Positions 49,389 through 63,302 of a DNA stretch of 64,000 nucleotides are shown here, piece by piece; position 1 is the stretch's first letter; every line of letters starts with the position of its first letter. Source of the stretch: Frigoribacterium sp. SL97 (lineage in GTDB: Bacteria; Actinomycetota; Actinomycetes; Actinomycetales; Microbacteriaceae); NCBI RefSeq assembly GCF_026625765.1, contig NZ_CP113062.1:3648463-3712462 (forward strand), given 5' to 3'. The position numbers were made by a program, and so were the translations under genes. The notes below the pieces were generated by a model that made no database searches, had not been told where the DNA came from, and worked only from the letters and a program-made list of their open reading frames with translations.

Positions 49389-50083
49389 TGCGCGTCGGCG
49401 TCGTCACCTTCCCCGGCTCCCTCGACGACCGTGACGCGCAGCGCGCGGTCCGACTCGCGGGCGGCGAGCCCGTCGCCCTCTGGCACGGCGACCACGACCT
49501 GAAGGGTGTTGAGGCGATCATCCTGCCCGGCGGCTACAGCTACGGCGACTACCTGCGTGCCGGCGCGATCGCCTCCTTCTCGCCGATCATGGCCGACGTG
49601 GTCGACGCCGCGAACGCGGGCATGCCCGTCCTCGGCATCTGCAACGGCTTCCAGATGCTCGCCGAGGCCCGCCTGATCCCGGGGGCGCACACTCGCAACG
49701 CGCACCAGCAGTTCATCCGCCGCGACCAGCGTCTCGTCGTCGAGAACGCCCGCACCGACTGGACGAACGGCTTCACCGAGGGGCAAGAGATCACCATCCC
49801 CCTCAAGAACGCGGACGGGCGCTTCATCGCCGACGCCGAGACCATCAAGCGCATCGAGGGAGAGGGGCAGGTCGCCTTCCGCTACGTCGGTGTGAATCCG
49901 AACGGGTCGATGGACGACATCGCCGGCGTCACCAATGCGCGCGGCAACGTCGTCGGCCTCATGCCGCACCCCGAGCACGCCGTCGAAGAGGGCTTCGGCC
50001 CCGACACCCCCGCCGCGATGTCGAGCGGCGTCGACGGCCTGACCTTCTTCACGTCCGTTCTCGAGAGGGCCCTCGCCAAGTGA
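49388..50083 (+). CDS. purQ: Phosphoribosylformylglycinamidine synthase subunit PurQ (glutaminase)
   Basis: A 231-residue class I glutamine amidotransferase. The nucleophile Cys lies in VLGICNGFQML near residue 84, and the His-Glu pair in MPHPEHAVE. It supplies ammonia to PurL for the ATP-dependent conversion of FGAR to FGAM. It overlaps purL by four bases (GTGA). Confidence 0.97.
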   Translation: MRVGVVTFPGSLDDRDAQRAVRLAGGEPVALWHGDHDLKGVEAIILPGGYSYGDYLRAGAIASFSPIMADVVDAANAGMPVLGICNGFQMLAEARLIPGAHTRNAHQQFIRRDQRLVVENARTDWTNGFTEGQEITIPLKNADGRFIADAETIKRIEGEGQVAFRYVGVNPNGSMDDIAGVTNARGNVVGLMPHPEHAVEEGFGPDTPAAMSSGVDGLTFFTSVLERALAK

Positions 50084-52434
50084 CCGACCAGACCGACCGC
50101 GCCCCGCACGACGCCGAGATGATCGACGTCCGCCCCGAGGGCCACGTGCCCGACACCGTGGCGAACGCCGCGGCGACGCCCGATCGCGAGCAGCCCTACG
50201 GCGCCCTCGGCCTGAAGGCCGACGAGTACGCGAAGATCCGCGAGATCCTAGGGCGTCGCCCCACGAGCGGTGAGCTCGCCATGTACTCGGTCATGTGGAG
50301 CGAGCACTGCTCCTACAAGTCGAGCAAGATCTACCTCCGGCAGTTCGGCCAGAAGGTCTCGCCCGCCATGAAGAAGAACCTCATGGTCGGCATGGGCGAG
50401 AACGCCGGAGTGGTCGACGTGGGGGGCGGCTGGGCCGTCACCTTCAAGGTCGAATCGCACAACCACCCGAGCTACATCGAGCCGTTCCAGGGGGCGGCCA
50501 CCGGCGTGGGCGGCATCGTCCGCGACATCATCTCGATGGGTGCCCGCCCCGTCGCGGTCATGGACCAGCTGCGCTTCGGCGACATCGACGCGGCGGACAC
50601 GGCCCGCGTGGTCGACGGCGTCGTCGGTGGCATCAGCTTCTACGCCAACTGCCTCGGCCTGCCCAACATCGGCGGCGAGACCTACTTCGACGCCGTCTAC
50701 CAGGGCAACCCCCTGGTCAACGCACTGGCCGTGGGCGTCCTGCGCCACGAAGACCTCCACCTGGCCAACGCCCGGGGCGTCGGCAACAAGGTGGTCCTGT
50801 TCGGTGCGCGCACCGGCGGTGACGGCATCGGTGGCGCCTCCATCCTCGCCTCCGACACGTTCTCGTCCGGCGGGCCCACCAAGCGTCCTGCCGTCCAGGT
50901 CGGCGACCCGTTCGCCGAGAAGGTGCTCATCGAGTGCTGCCTCGAGCTGTTCCGCGACGAACTGGTCGAGGGCATCCAAGACCTCGGGGCAGCCGGCATC
51001 AGCTGCGCCACGTCCGAGCTCGCCTCGAACGGCGACGGCGGAATGTTCATCGAACTCGACAACGTCCTGCTGCGCGACCCGTCGCTCACCGCCGAAGAGA
51101 TCCTGATGAGCGAGAGCCAAGAACGCATGATGGCCGTCGTGCGTCCCGAGAAGCTCGACGCGTTCCTCGCGGTCGTGGCGAAATGGGACGTCGAGACGAG
51201 CGTGCTCGGCGAGGTCACCGACACCGGACGTCTCGTCATCAACTGGCACGGCGAAGAGATCGTCAACGTCGAGCCCCGCACGGTCGCCGTCGACGGCCCG
51301 GTGTACGAGCGTCCCGTCGCCTACCCCACGTGGATCGACGCCTTGCAGGCCGACAGCGCCTCGTCGCTGCCCCGCCCCACGGGCAACGCCGTCCTGCGCG
51401 AGCAGTTCCTCGAACTGCTCGGCTCGCCCAACCTGGCCGACAAGAGCTGGGTCACGAACCAGTACGACACCTACGTGCTGGGCAACACCGCGCTCAGCTT
51501 CCCCGACGACGGAGGCATGATCCGCGTCGACGAAGAGACCGGTCTCGGCTTCGCGATCGCGACCGACGCCAACGGGCGCTACTGCCAGCTCGATCCCAAG
51601 CAGGGGGCACGCCTGGCGCTGGCCGAGGCGTACCGCAACGTCGCCGTGACCGGTGCCGTGCCCGCCGCCGTGACCGACTGCCTGAACTTCGGCAGCCCGG
51701 AGGACCCCGAGGTCATGTGGCAGTTCTCGCAGGCCGTCGAGGGACTGGCCGACGGGTGCCTCGAACTCGAGATCCCGGTCACCGGCGGCAACGTGTCGTT
51801 CTACAACCAGACCGGCACGCGTCCGATCCACCCCACTCCCGTGGTGGGCGTCCTCGGCGTGATCGACGACGTCGCCAAGCGCATCCCGTCCGGCTGGCAG
51901 GACGAAGGCGACAACATCTACCTACTCGGCACCACGGCGCTCGAGCTCGACGGATCGGCCTGGGCCGGTGTGGTCCACGACCACCTCGGTGGACGCCCGC
52001 CGGCGGTCGACCTCGCGGCCGAGGCGCAGCTCGCGCAGCTCCTGCACGCCGGTGGCGACCAGTCGTTGATCGCGGCGGCCCACGACCTGAGCGACGGCGG
52101 CCTGGCACAGGCGCTGGCCGAGGCCGTGCTGCGCTTCGGAGTCGGTGCTCGCGTCTGGCTGGGTGAGATCATCGAGCGGGACGGCATCGACGTCGCGACC
52201 GCCCTCTTCAGCGAGTCGACCGGTCGCGTGATCGTCTCGGTGCCCCGCGAGGACGACGTCCGCTTCCGCGGCCTCTGCGAGGGCCGTGGCTACCCGGTGG
52301 CCCGCATCGGCGTGACCGACGGCGAGTCGGGGTCGCTCGAGGTACAGGACGTCTTCACGGTGTCCATCGACGAGCTGCGCAGCACCCACCGTGGCACGCT
52401 GCCGGCCCGCTTCGGAGCCACCATCGGCGACTAG
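50080..52434 (+). CDS. purL: Phosphoribosylformylglycinamidine synthase subunit PurL
   Basis: A 784-residue small-type PurL, the ATP-dependent catalytic subunit. Blocks include MYSVMWSEHCSYKSSK, VTFKVESHNHPSYIEPFQGAATG, DIISMGARPVA, GLPNIGGETYFD, the second-half VTDCLNFGSPEDP and IPVTGGNVSFYNQ, and AAHDLSDGGLAQALAE near the end. An N-terminal extension of about 45 residues (APHDAEMIDVRPEGHVPDTV) precedes the core. GTG start overlaps purQ. No copy of the dispersed motif lies in this gene. Confidence 0.97.
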   Translation: MTDQTDRAPHDAEMIDVRPEGHVPDTVANAAATPDREQPYGALGLKADEYAKIREILGRRPTSGELAMYSVMWSEHCSYKSSKIYLRQFGQKVSPAMKKNLMVGMGENAGVVDVGGGWAVTFKVESHNHPSYIEPFQGAATGVGGIVRDIISMGARPVAVMDQLRFGDIDAADTARVVDGVVGGISFYANCLGLPNIGGETYFDAVYQGNPLVNALAVGVLRHEDLHLANARGVGNKVVLFGARTGGDGIGGASILASDTFSSGGPTKRPAVQVGDPFAEKVLIECCLELFRDELVEGIQDLGAAGISCATSELASNGDGGMFIELDNVLLRDPSLTAEEILMSESQERMMAVVRPEKLDAFLAVVAKWDVETSVLGEVTDTGRLVINWHGEEIVNVEPRTVAVDGPVYERPVAYPTWIDALQADSASSLPRPTGNAVLREQFLELLGSPNLADKSWVTNQYDTYVLGNTALSFPDDGGMIRVDEETGLGFAIATDANGRYCQLDPKQGARLALAEAYRNVAVTGAVPAAVTDCLNFGSPEDPEVMWQFSQAVEGLADGCLELEIPVTGGNVSFYNQTGTRPIHPTPVVGVLGVIDDVAKRIPSGWQDEGDNIYLLGTTALELDGSAWAGVVHDHLGGRPPAVDLAAEAQLAQLLHAGGDQSLIAAAHDLSDGGLAQALAEAVLRFGVGARVWLGEIIERDGIDVATALFSESTGRVIVSVPREDDVRFRGLCEGRGYPVARIGVTDGESGSLEVQDVFTVSIDELRSTHRGTLPARFGATIGD

Positions 52435-52451
52435 TCACCATCCTGCGACGA

Positions 52452-52486
52452 CTCGAAGGCCCTCACCACAGGTGAGGGCCTTCGAG
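52452..52486 (+). terminator. Terminator of the purSQL operon
   Basis: CTCGAAGGCCCTCACC (52452-52467) pairs perfectly with GGTGAGGGCCTTCGAG (52471-52486) across ACA, 18 bases after the purL stop codon. Confidence 0.9.
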
Positions 52487-52521
52487 GTCGTGGGAGGCAG
52501 AACCTCAAGGCTGCGCATCGT

Positions 52522-52547
52522 CTGCATGTAATATGTTTCATATGCAG
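52522..52547 (+). promoter_or_regulatory. Promoter/palindrome overlapping the acyltransferase start
   Basis: CTGCAT (52522-52527) and ATGCAG (52542-52547) are inverted around an AT-rich centre holding TAATAT (52529-52534), a good -10 box. The ATG at 52542 lies seven bases after it, where transcription should begin. The palindrome may be an operator. Confidence 0.55.
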
Positions 52548-53648
52548 AACCCGACCCCGTCCCCTGAGGCGTCCTTCCGCGATCGCGAACGCTTCTCGGG
52601 CATCCAGGGCCTCCGGTTCGTGGCAGCCCTCCTGGTGGTCGTCACCCACACCGTGTTCTACGCCCACGAACGACTCGACCCCTCGTTCCGCCCGTGGAGC
52701 TACGGATCGGTCGGGGTGGACGTCTTCTTCGCGATCAGTGGGTTCGTCATGATGCACACCGTCCGTCGCCTCGAGGGCACGCCGCGGGCCTGGGCCATCT
52801 TCGCGCGTCGCCGACTCGATCGCATCGTCCCGCTCTACTGGCTCGCGACGACCCTCAAGGTGCTCACCTTGGTACTCGTCCCTTCGGCCGTGCTGCACGC
52901 CACCCTCGAGCCGGCCAACACACTCGGGTCGTACTTCTTCATCCCGACCCGCAACGCCGAAGGCAACATCGAACCCGTCCTCGGCGTCGGCTGGACCCTC
53001 GTCTTCGAGTGTGCGTTCTACGCCCTCGTGGCCCTGTGCCTGGCCCTCAGACTCAGAGTCCTGCCCACCGTCGGAGCGGTGCTCGTCACCTGCTCGGCGC
53101 TATGGTGGGCCTTCGACGCCGCACGCCCGGCATGGGCGGTCTATTTCGACCCCATCGTCCTGTTCTTCCTCATCGGCATGGTGATCGCCGAGCTGACGCG
53201 TCCCGCCCGCCGTGGCTGGTTGTGGGCCGTGCTCGCGGTCTCCCTGGTGGCCCTGGCGGTCGTGCTCGCCACGTCCGTCGGAGACGGGGGCTTCGGGCGC
53301 AACGCACCAGCCCGATTCGCGGGCGTCACGGCTGTCGTGGCGGCGACGGTGCTGGCCGAAGGTCCCCTTCGCCGCGTGACGCCGACCTGGGTGCTCACCG
53401 GCGGTGCCGCGTCGTACGCGCTCTACCTGTTCCACCCCTTGGTGGCCCCGGCCGTGCCCGAGCTCTTCGCGCGCCTGGGTTGGATCGACGGCTGGCTGTC
53501 GGTCGCCGTGTCGGTTCCACTCCTGGTGGCCTTGTCGTTCGTCATCCACCGTCGCGTCGAGCGCCCCATCGCCAGGGTTCTCGCCCGACGAGGACGCGGC
53601 CCACGGCGCCCACTCGGCTCCGAGTCAGAAGAGCCCCAACCGGCCTAG
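52542..53648 (+). CDS. Acyltransferase family 3 (OafA/YrhL-like) membrane protein
   Basis: A 368-residue membrane O-acyltransferase with about ten helices. The catalytic start reads FSGIQGLRFVAALLVVVTHTVFY with the conserved histidine, then SYGSVGVDVFFAISGFVMMHTVRR. The conserved basic motif is FARRRLDRIVPLYWLATTLK, and VGWTLVFECAFYALVAL follows. Unlike the acyltransferase at 47.5 kb it is a full OafA-type module without a C-terminal SGNH domain. It may acetylate a surface glycan or lipid; no glycan genes are adjacent. I prefer the ATG at 52542 over 52533 because of the -10 box position. Confidence 0.9.
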   Translation: MQNPTPSPEASFRDRERFSGIQGLRFVAALLVVVTHTVFYAHERLDPSFRPWSYGSVGVDVFFAISGFVMMHTVRRLEGTPRAWAIFARRRLDRIVPLYWLATTLKVLTLVLVPSAVLHATLEPANTLGSYFFIPTRNAEGNIEPVLGVGWTLVFECAFYALVALCLALRLRVLPTVGAVLVTCSALWWAFDAARPAWAVYFDPIVLFFLIGMVIAELTRPARRGWLWAVLAVSLVALAVVLATSVGDGGFGRNAPARFAGVTAVVAATVLAEGPLRRVTPTWVLTGGAASYALYLFHPLVAPAVPELFARLGWIDGWLSVAVSVPLLVALSFVIHRRVERPIARVLARRGRGPRRPLGSESEEPQPA

Positions 53649-53763
53649 CTGCTGGCGCCCGACCGCGCACCGACGACTCGCCCCCGAGGCGCGAAGCGGG
53701 GACGATCGCGTTCGGCGAAGCCGAACACGCCGCCGGAGGCGGCGAGACAGGCACGAACAGCAA

Positions 53764-53791
53764 TTCCCCCGGGCCGCAAGGCCAGGGGGAA
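53764..53791 (-). terminator. Hairpin downstream of tRNA-Gln
   Basis: TTCCCCC and GGGGGAA (53764-53770, 53785-53791) with inner GGCC/GGCC pairs form a stem just after the tRNA 3' end on the minus strand. Confidence 0.65.
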
Positions 53792-53799
53792 TCAAATTG

Positions 53800-53871
53800 C
53801 TGGGGTACCTGGACTCGAACCAAGAACAACTGAACCAGAATCAGTCGTGTTGCCAATTACACCATACCCCA
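53800..53871 (-). tRNA. tRNA-Gln (CTG anticodon)
   Basis: A 72-nt cloverleaf on the minus strand. The acceptor arms are TGGGGTA and TACCCCA. The anticodon stem ACTGA/TCAGT holds the loop TTCTGGT, giving anticodon CTG for the glutamine codon CAG. The T-arm contains GGTTCGAGTCC. The discriminator is G; the next bases are CAA, so CCA is not encoded. It lies between the membrane acyltransferase and a flavoprotein gene. Confidence 0.95.
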
Positions 53872-53925
53872 ATGATGACAACCGTCAGGTCTACATCACT
53901 GTCGGCCCATCATCTGGACCGACGT

Positions 53926-54861
53926 CTACTGTACAGCATCTGCCAGGTGTTCGAGGCCACCGATGAGGTCCCGGTTGATCACGGCAGCGACGCGGGCGCC
54001 GTCGCCGGCGGCAACGATGAGTTGCTGGGGACCGGGTGCGGTGCTCTCGCCGGCGGCGTACAGCCCGGGAACCGACGTGCGACCATGGCCGTCCACGACG
54101 AGCAGTCCGTCGCCGTCCAGGTCGGCCCCCGTCGCCGAGACGTAGTCGAGCGCGGCCGACCACTCCGGGCGGACGAAACCACCGGCCCGAGGCACGACCG
54201 TGCCGTCCTCGAGCACGACCCCACGCATGCCGTCACGATCGCCGTCGATGCTCGTGACGCGACGACGGTCCACGGTGATCCCCCGGGCTGCCAACGCAGC
54301 CTCGTCCTCCGAGGTCACCACGTCCGAACCGTGCGTGAAGACGATGAGGTCATCGGTCCACTGCGAGAGCAACAGGGCGCGGTCGACGAGGTCGGGGTGC
54401 TCACCGATCAGGGCGAGTGGCTGGTCACGCTTGTCGTACCCGTCGCACTCGATGCAACTGTGGACGTACGTGCCGTAGAACGCTCGGAGTTGGGCGATCT
54501 CAGGCAGGGTCTCGCTCAGCCCCGTCGTCACCAGGACGATCCCTGCCAGCGCGGACGACTCCTGCCCACGGAACGCGCACGAGATCTCGAACCCGCCGTC
54601 GACCGGGACGACGTTCGTCGCCAGGGTCTGCCGGTGTTCGGCCCCCTCGTACCCCAGGAACTCGTCGCGTCCGAGCTTGCGGAGCTCGAGCGGCGAGATG
54701 CCGTCGCGGGTGAGGTACCCGTGCGAGAGCAGCGTGGCGGAGTTCCGCGGCCGGTTGCTGTCGATCAGCACGACGCGTCGGCGGGCGCGGACGAGGTTGA
54801 GCGCAGCGCTCAACCCTGCGGGGCCGCCCCCGATGACAGCGACGTCGTAGCGCTCGATCAT
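53926..54861 (-). CDS. Thioredoxin-reductase-like NAD(P)/FAD oxidoreductase
   Basis: A 311-residue two-domain flavoprotein. The FAD motif is VAVIGGGPAGLSAALNLVRA near residue 8. A redox CxxC follows as YVHSCIECDGYD near residue 137, where thioredoxin reductase has CATCDG. The C-terminal FAD contact is PGLYAAGESTAPGPQQLIVAAGDGA. The NADPH domain has LALIGEHPDLVDRALLLSQW, which lacks the canonical GxGxxA pattern. So it may not be a true thioredoxin reductase, and a ferredoxin- or other thiol-linked partner is possible. It overlaps gltX by four bases (ATGA), so it is translated with the tRNA synthetase, an unusual partner. Confidence 0.85.
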   Translation of the reverse strand: MIERYDVAVIGGGPAGLSAALNLVRARRRVVLIDSNRPRNSATLLSHGYLTRDGISPLELRKLGRDEFLGYEGAEHRQTLATNVVPVDGGFEISCAFRGQESSALAGIVLVTTGLSETLPEIAQLRAFYGTYVHSCIECDGYDKRDQPLALIGEHPDLVDRALLLSQWTDDLIVFTHGSDVVTSEDEAALAARGITVDRRRVTSIDGDRDGMRGVVLEDGTVVPRAGGFVRPEWSAALDYVSATGADLDGDGLLVVDGHGRTSVPGLYAAGESTAPGPQQLIVAAGDGARVAAVINRDLIGGLEHLADAVQ

Positions 54862-56348
54862 GAGCGGTCGGCGAGAGCCGCGAGTCGGGCAAGGGTCGAC
54901 TCGCGGCCGAGGATCTCCATCGACTCGAACAACGGCGGACTCACGCGACGCCCGGACAGCGCCACCCGCAACGGGCCGTAGGCCACGCGGGGCTTGAGGC
55001 CGAGTCCGTCGACGAGCGCCTCCTTGAGGACCGCCTGGATCGACTCGTGCGTCCAGTCAGCCAGGCCCTCGAGGGCAGCCGAGGAGGCGCGCAGCACCTC
55101 GGTGGACCGCTCGCCCAGTGAGGCCAGCGCGTCGTCCTCGTGGACCAGGTCTTCGTCGGCGACGAACAAGAAGCCGAGCATGCCACGAGCCTCGGACAGG
55201 AGGGTCATGCGTTCTTGGACGAGGGGCGCCGCCTGCACGAGCACGGCACGCTCGGCCTCCGTCGGCGGAACGCTGACGACCCCGTCGAGGTAGGGCAGCA
55301 GTCGCTCGGTGAAGTCCCCGACGGACAGCAGTCGGATGTGGTCGCCGTTGATCGACTCGGCCTTCTTCACGTCGAATCGCGCGGGGTTCGGGTTCACGTC
55401 GACGACGTCGAACGCCGCGACCATCTCGTCGATCGAGAACACGTCCCGATCGTGAGTCAAGGACCACCCCAGGAGCGCCAGGTAGTTGACGAGGCCCTCG
55501 GGGATGAAGCCGCGGTCTCGGTGATGGAACAGGTTGGACTCGGGATCGCGCTTCGAGAGCTTCTTGTTGCCGTCGCCCATGACATAGGGCAGATGGCCGA
55601 ACCGAGGGACGAACGTGGTGATGCCGAGCTCGACCAGCGCCTCGTAGAGGGCGATCTGGCGGGGAGTGGACGAGAGGAGGTCCTCACCGCGCAGGACGTG
55701 GGTGATGCCCATCAGAGCATCGTCCAGCGGGTTCACGAAAGTGTAGAGAGGCACACCGTTCGGTCGGACGACGACGAAGTCGCTGAACGATCCCGCCGGG
55801 AACGTGATCGCACCGCGGACGAGGTCGTCGAAGCTGAGGTCGCGGTCGGGCACTCGCAACCGGAGTGCCGGCTGACGCCCCTCGGCTCGGAACGCCGCAC
55901 GTTGTGGGTCGCTCAGCTCACGCTCGAAGTTGTCGTAACCCTGCTTGGGGTCTCGACCGTTGGCGATGTTGCGAGCCTCGATCTCCTCACCCGTGGCGAA
56001 ACTCTCGTAGAGAAGCCCCCGCTCGAGCAGCTGATCGATGACCCCGCGATAGATGTCGTGGCGCTGAGACTGACGGTAGGGGCCATGAGGCGCACCCGCG
56101 TCCACGCCCTCGTCCCAATCGATCTTGAGCCAGCGCAGGCCGTCGAGGATCTGCTCGTAGCTCTCTTCGCTGTCTCGGGCCGCATCGGTGTCTTCGATGC
56201 GGAAAACGAGCTTGCCACCCGTGTGTCGGGCGTAGGCCCAGTTGAAGAGGGCGGTGCGGATGAGGCCGACATGCGGCGTTCCGGTGGGCGAGGGGCAGAA
56301 CCGCACGCGCACGTCGGTGCCGGTGGCGGTGGAGAAGGGAGCTGACAT
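54858..56348 (-). CDS. gltX: Glutamyl-tRNA synthetase
   Basis: A 496-residue class I aminoacyl-tRNA synthetase. The HIGH-type motif reads SPTGTPHVGLIRTALFNWAYARH near residue 21. The charged loop includes RIEDTDAARDSEESY. The KMSKS-type motif is KKLSKRDPESNLFHHRDRG. The C-terminal part is the anticodon-binding helical region. ATG at 56348; the frame runs upstream into the rRNA terminator region, but that is not coding. It is transcribed from beyond the rRNA operon 3' end: the sequence 15 bases before its start is the boundary of a duplicated rRNA segment. The promoter is not clear, and read-through from the rRNA operon is possible. Confidence 0.97.
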   Translation of the reverse strand: MSAPFSTATGTDVRVRFCPSPTGTPHVGLIRTALFNWAYARHTGGKLVFRIEDTDAARDSEESYEQILDGLRWLKIDWDEGVDAGAPHGPYRQSQRHDIYRGVIDQLLERGLLYESFATGEEIEARNIANGRDPKQGYDNFERELSDPQRAAFRAEGRQPALRLRVPDRDLSFDDLVRGAITFPAGSFSDFVVVRPNGVPLYTFVNPLDDALMGITHVLRGEDLLSSTPRQIALYEALVELGITTFVPRFGHLPYVMGDGNKKLSKRDPESNLFHHRDRGFIPEGLVNYLALLGWSLTHDRDVFSIDEMVAAFDVVDVNPNPARFDVKKAESINGDHIRLLSVGDFTERLLPYLDGVVSVPPTEAERAVLVQAAPLVQERMTLLSEARGMLGFLFVADEDLVHEDDALASLGERSTEVLRASSAALEGLADWTHESIQAVLKEALVDGLGLKPRVAYGPLRVALSGRRVSPPLFESMEILGRESTLARLAALADRS

Positions 56349-56394
56349 CGCTGACGATCTTACCGGGGTTGGTGGGTGGGTCAGCGTTAAACGC

Positions 56395-56426
56395 AGAAAG
56401 GCCCCTTCCGAGGAAGGGGCCTTTCT
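56395..56426 (-). terminator. rRNA operon terminator, copy 1
   Basis: AGAAAGGCCCCTTCC and GGAAGGGGCCTTTCT form a 15-bp stem with a minimal loop just beyond the 5S gene. It is a strong intrinsic terminator; the copy in the second operon lies at 63749-63780. Confidence 0.93.
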
Positions 56427-56458
56427 GGTGTTTCGTGTGCTGTTCGCACTAAAAGGAG

Positions 56459-56576
56459 TCCGGCGGTGTCCTACTCTCCCACAAGGTCCCCCTTGCAGTA
56501 CCATCGGCGCTGAGAGTCTTAGCTTCCGGGTTCGGAATGTGACCGGGCGTTTCCCTCTCGCTATGGCCGCCGAAAC
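56459..56576 (-). rRNA. rrf: 5S ribosomal RNA, copy 1
   Basis: Minus strand. The gene starts GTTTCGGCGGCCATAGCG and ends near GACACCGCCGGAC; conserved 5S features include CCCGGTCACATTCCGAACCC and GATGGTACTGC. Ends are set by pairing of the terminal stem and are accurate to a few bases. Confidence 0.95.
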
Positions 56577-56737
56577 ATTTACCACACACCATCACTGGTG
56601 GTGAAGTCTGTTTCAGACCATGCACCCCATCCGTTACAGATGTGGCGACTTGTCTGTTGAGTTGTTCCCGACCGTATTTCGGGAACCACATAGTGGACGC
56701 AAGCAGCTTTCCCCCACCTCTACAGGGAGGGAGTGTT

Positions 56738-61845
<5,108 letters not shown>

Positions 61846-62024
61846 AGAAAAAACAGCACAACCGGAATAGGCCATGACTGCTGAATTTGATGCTGACTAA
61901 AGAACAAAACAATCTGACGATTGTTGTTGTCCATCAATCTCAAAGAAACCTAAACACCACTCACAACCCCACCAAAGATGAAGCCACAAGCAATGCCAGG
62001 GTATAATTTGGCATTTGACAATGT

Positions 62025-62046
62025 GCACGCTGTTGAGTTCTCAAAG
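62025..62046 (-). promoter_or_regulatory. boxA-like element in the 16S leader
   Basis: Minus strand CTTTGAGAACTCAACAG followed by CGTGC. It matches the spacer element. Immediately downstream the stem AATGCCA/TGGCATT (61992-61998, 62009-62015) may be an RNase processing site. Confidence 0.55.
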
Positions 62047-62162
62047 ACCAAACGCACCAGGGACCCAGCCTTGGAAGACCTTTGCCCTGAGCAGTTCTGT
62101 AACCTTATGCACTGACCGACGATGCCGAGACCGTGCCGACGTCCCTTGCGGAACGAGCCGTA

Positions 62163-62192
62163 ACTCTACATCATCTCGATCAGTGTTCGCAA
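62163..62192 (-). promoter_or_regulatory. Candidate rRNA operon promoter
   Basis: On the minus strand TTGCGA (62192-62187), an 18-base spacer and TAGAGT (62168-62163) form a plausible promoter about 320 bases before 16S. Other candidates lie nearby (TAAGGT at 62107-62102, TAAAGT at 62304-62299), so multiple promoters are possible. Confidence 0.4.
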
Positions 62193-62329
62193 CTCACTTG
62201 GTCCGAGGCTGTGAAGCAACTCGAGGACTTGGAAGTTGGTCCCACTTGAGGGCCGGGCAAGCTTCGCTCCGCCCGCACCTTTGGGGTGACAAGTGATTAC
62301 TTTACACAGGGACGGGGCCCCACCCCCAA

Positions 62330-62808
62330 ATGTTCATGCATCCCGGGCGTGTCGCAGCCCGCGCCTCTCACATCCAGTCCCGTTCTACTCAGGGGAACCC
62401 CCGCGGTGACGCGCTGCTTAGGCAAGGCGAACGCTTGACGGGTTCGCCCGAGCAGCCCAGGGGAACTTGGACACCGATCGGGATCGGCGTCCGAGGGTGG
62501 GTTATTTCCTTGGATCGTCCTGACACTTGGATCATCCCCGGCGATCAACGGAATGATGGACGAACCGGGCGCCGGCATGGCCGGCGGAGTTCCTCCGCCA
62601 GTGGCAACGGCGACTCACCTGCCTGCTGCCCCCTGTCGATCCATGAGTCTCGTGGCCACGAACACACGTCGTGGCCATGAGCAACATGTGAGGCGTCTGC
62701 CGGGTGCCTCTCGGCGAAGCGCTGAAGAAGGACAAGGCAGACGAAGGCCGTGCTCGTCAGCTCACACCTCAGCAGTCGCGTCGTGGACTCCTGGAAAGCT
62801 AGGGACTT
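62330..62808. other. Spacer upstream of the rRNA promoter region, no gene recognised
   Basis: Open frames here run into the tandem array and show no conserved protein. A direct repeat CTTGGATC occurs at about 62511 and 62528. I see no tRNA or known element. Confidence 0.5.
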
Positions 62809-63240
62809 ACAGACCTACAGACCTACAGACCTACAGACCTACAGACCTACAGACCTACAGATCTACAGACCTACAGACCTACAGACCTACAGACCTACAG
62901 ACCTACAGACCTACAGACCTACAGACCTACAGACCTACAGACCTACAGACCTACAGACCTACAGACCTACAGACCTACAGACCTACAGACCTACAGACCT
63001 ACAGACCTACAGACCTACAGACCTACAGACCTACAGACCTACAGACCTACAGACCTACAGACCTACAGACCTACAGACCTACAGACCTACAGACCTACAG
63101 ACCTACAGACCTACAGACCTACAGACCTACAGACCTACAGACCTACAGACCTACAGACCTACAGACCTACAGACCTACAGACCTACAGACCTACAGACCT
63201 ACAGACCTACAGACCTACAGACCTACAGACCTACAGACCT
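62809..63240. repeat. Tandem array: 54 copies of the 8-bp unit ACAGACCT
   Basis: 432 bases, exactly 54 units. All are identical except unit 7 (62857-62864), which reads ACAGATCT. Because 8 is not a multiple of 3, the plus strand reads as an endless TYRPTDLQ octapeptide in every frame, while the minus strand hits TAG in every frame. It is not a CRISPR array: there are no spacers. It lies between two co-oriented rRNA operons. Confidence 0.98.
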
Positions 63241-63302
63241 GGAGTCCTGGAGTCCTGGAGTCCTGGAGTCCTGGAGTCCTGGAGTCCTGGAGTCCTGGAG
63301 TC
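63241..63302. repeat. Tandem array: about 7.75 copies of the 8-bp unit GGAGTCCT
   Basis: It begins the base after the first array ends, with the same period and both units ending in CCT, so the second array looks like a diverged or replaced continuation of the first. It ends in a partial unit GGAGTC. Confidence 0.97.

Larger units (their letters stand above)
56363..56646. repeat. Copy 1 of the duplicated rRNA operon 3' segment
   Basis: This stretch is identical base for base, as far as I could compare, to 63717-64000 (offset 7354). It includes the 5S gene, its terminator and the downstream flank to within 15 bases of the gltX start. The identity must continue beyond the window end. Confidence 0.95.

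Noticed and set aside
62809..63302. CRISPR array
   Set aside because: Units are contiguous 8-mers without spacers, and no cas genes are nearby.
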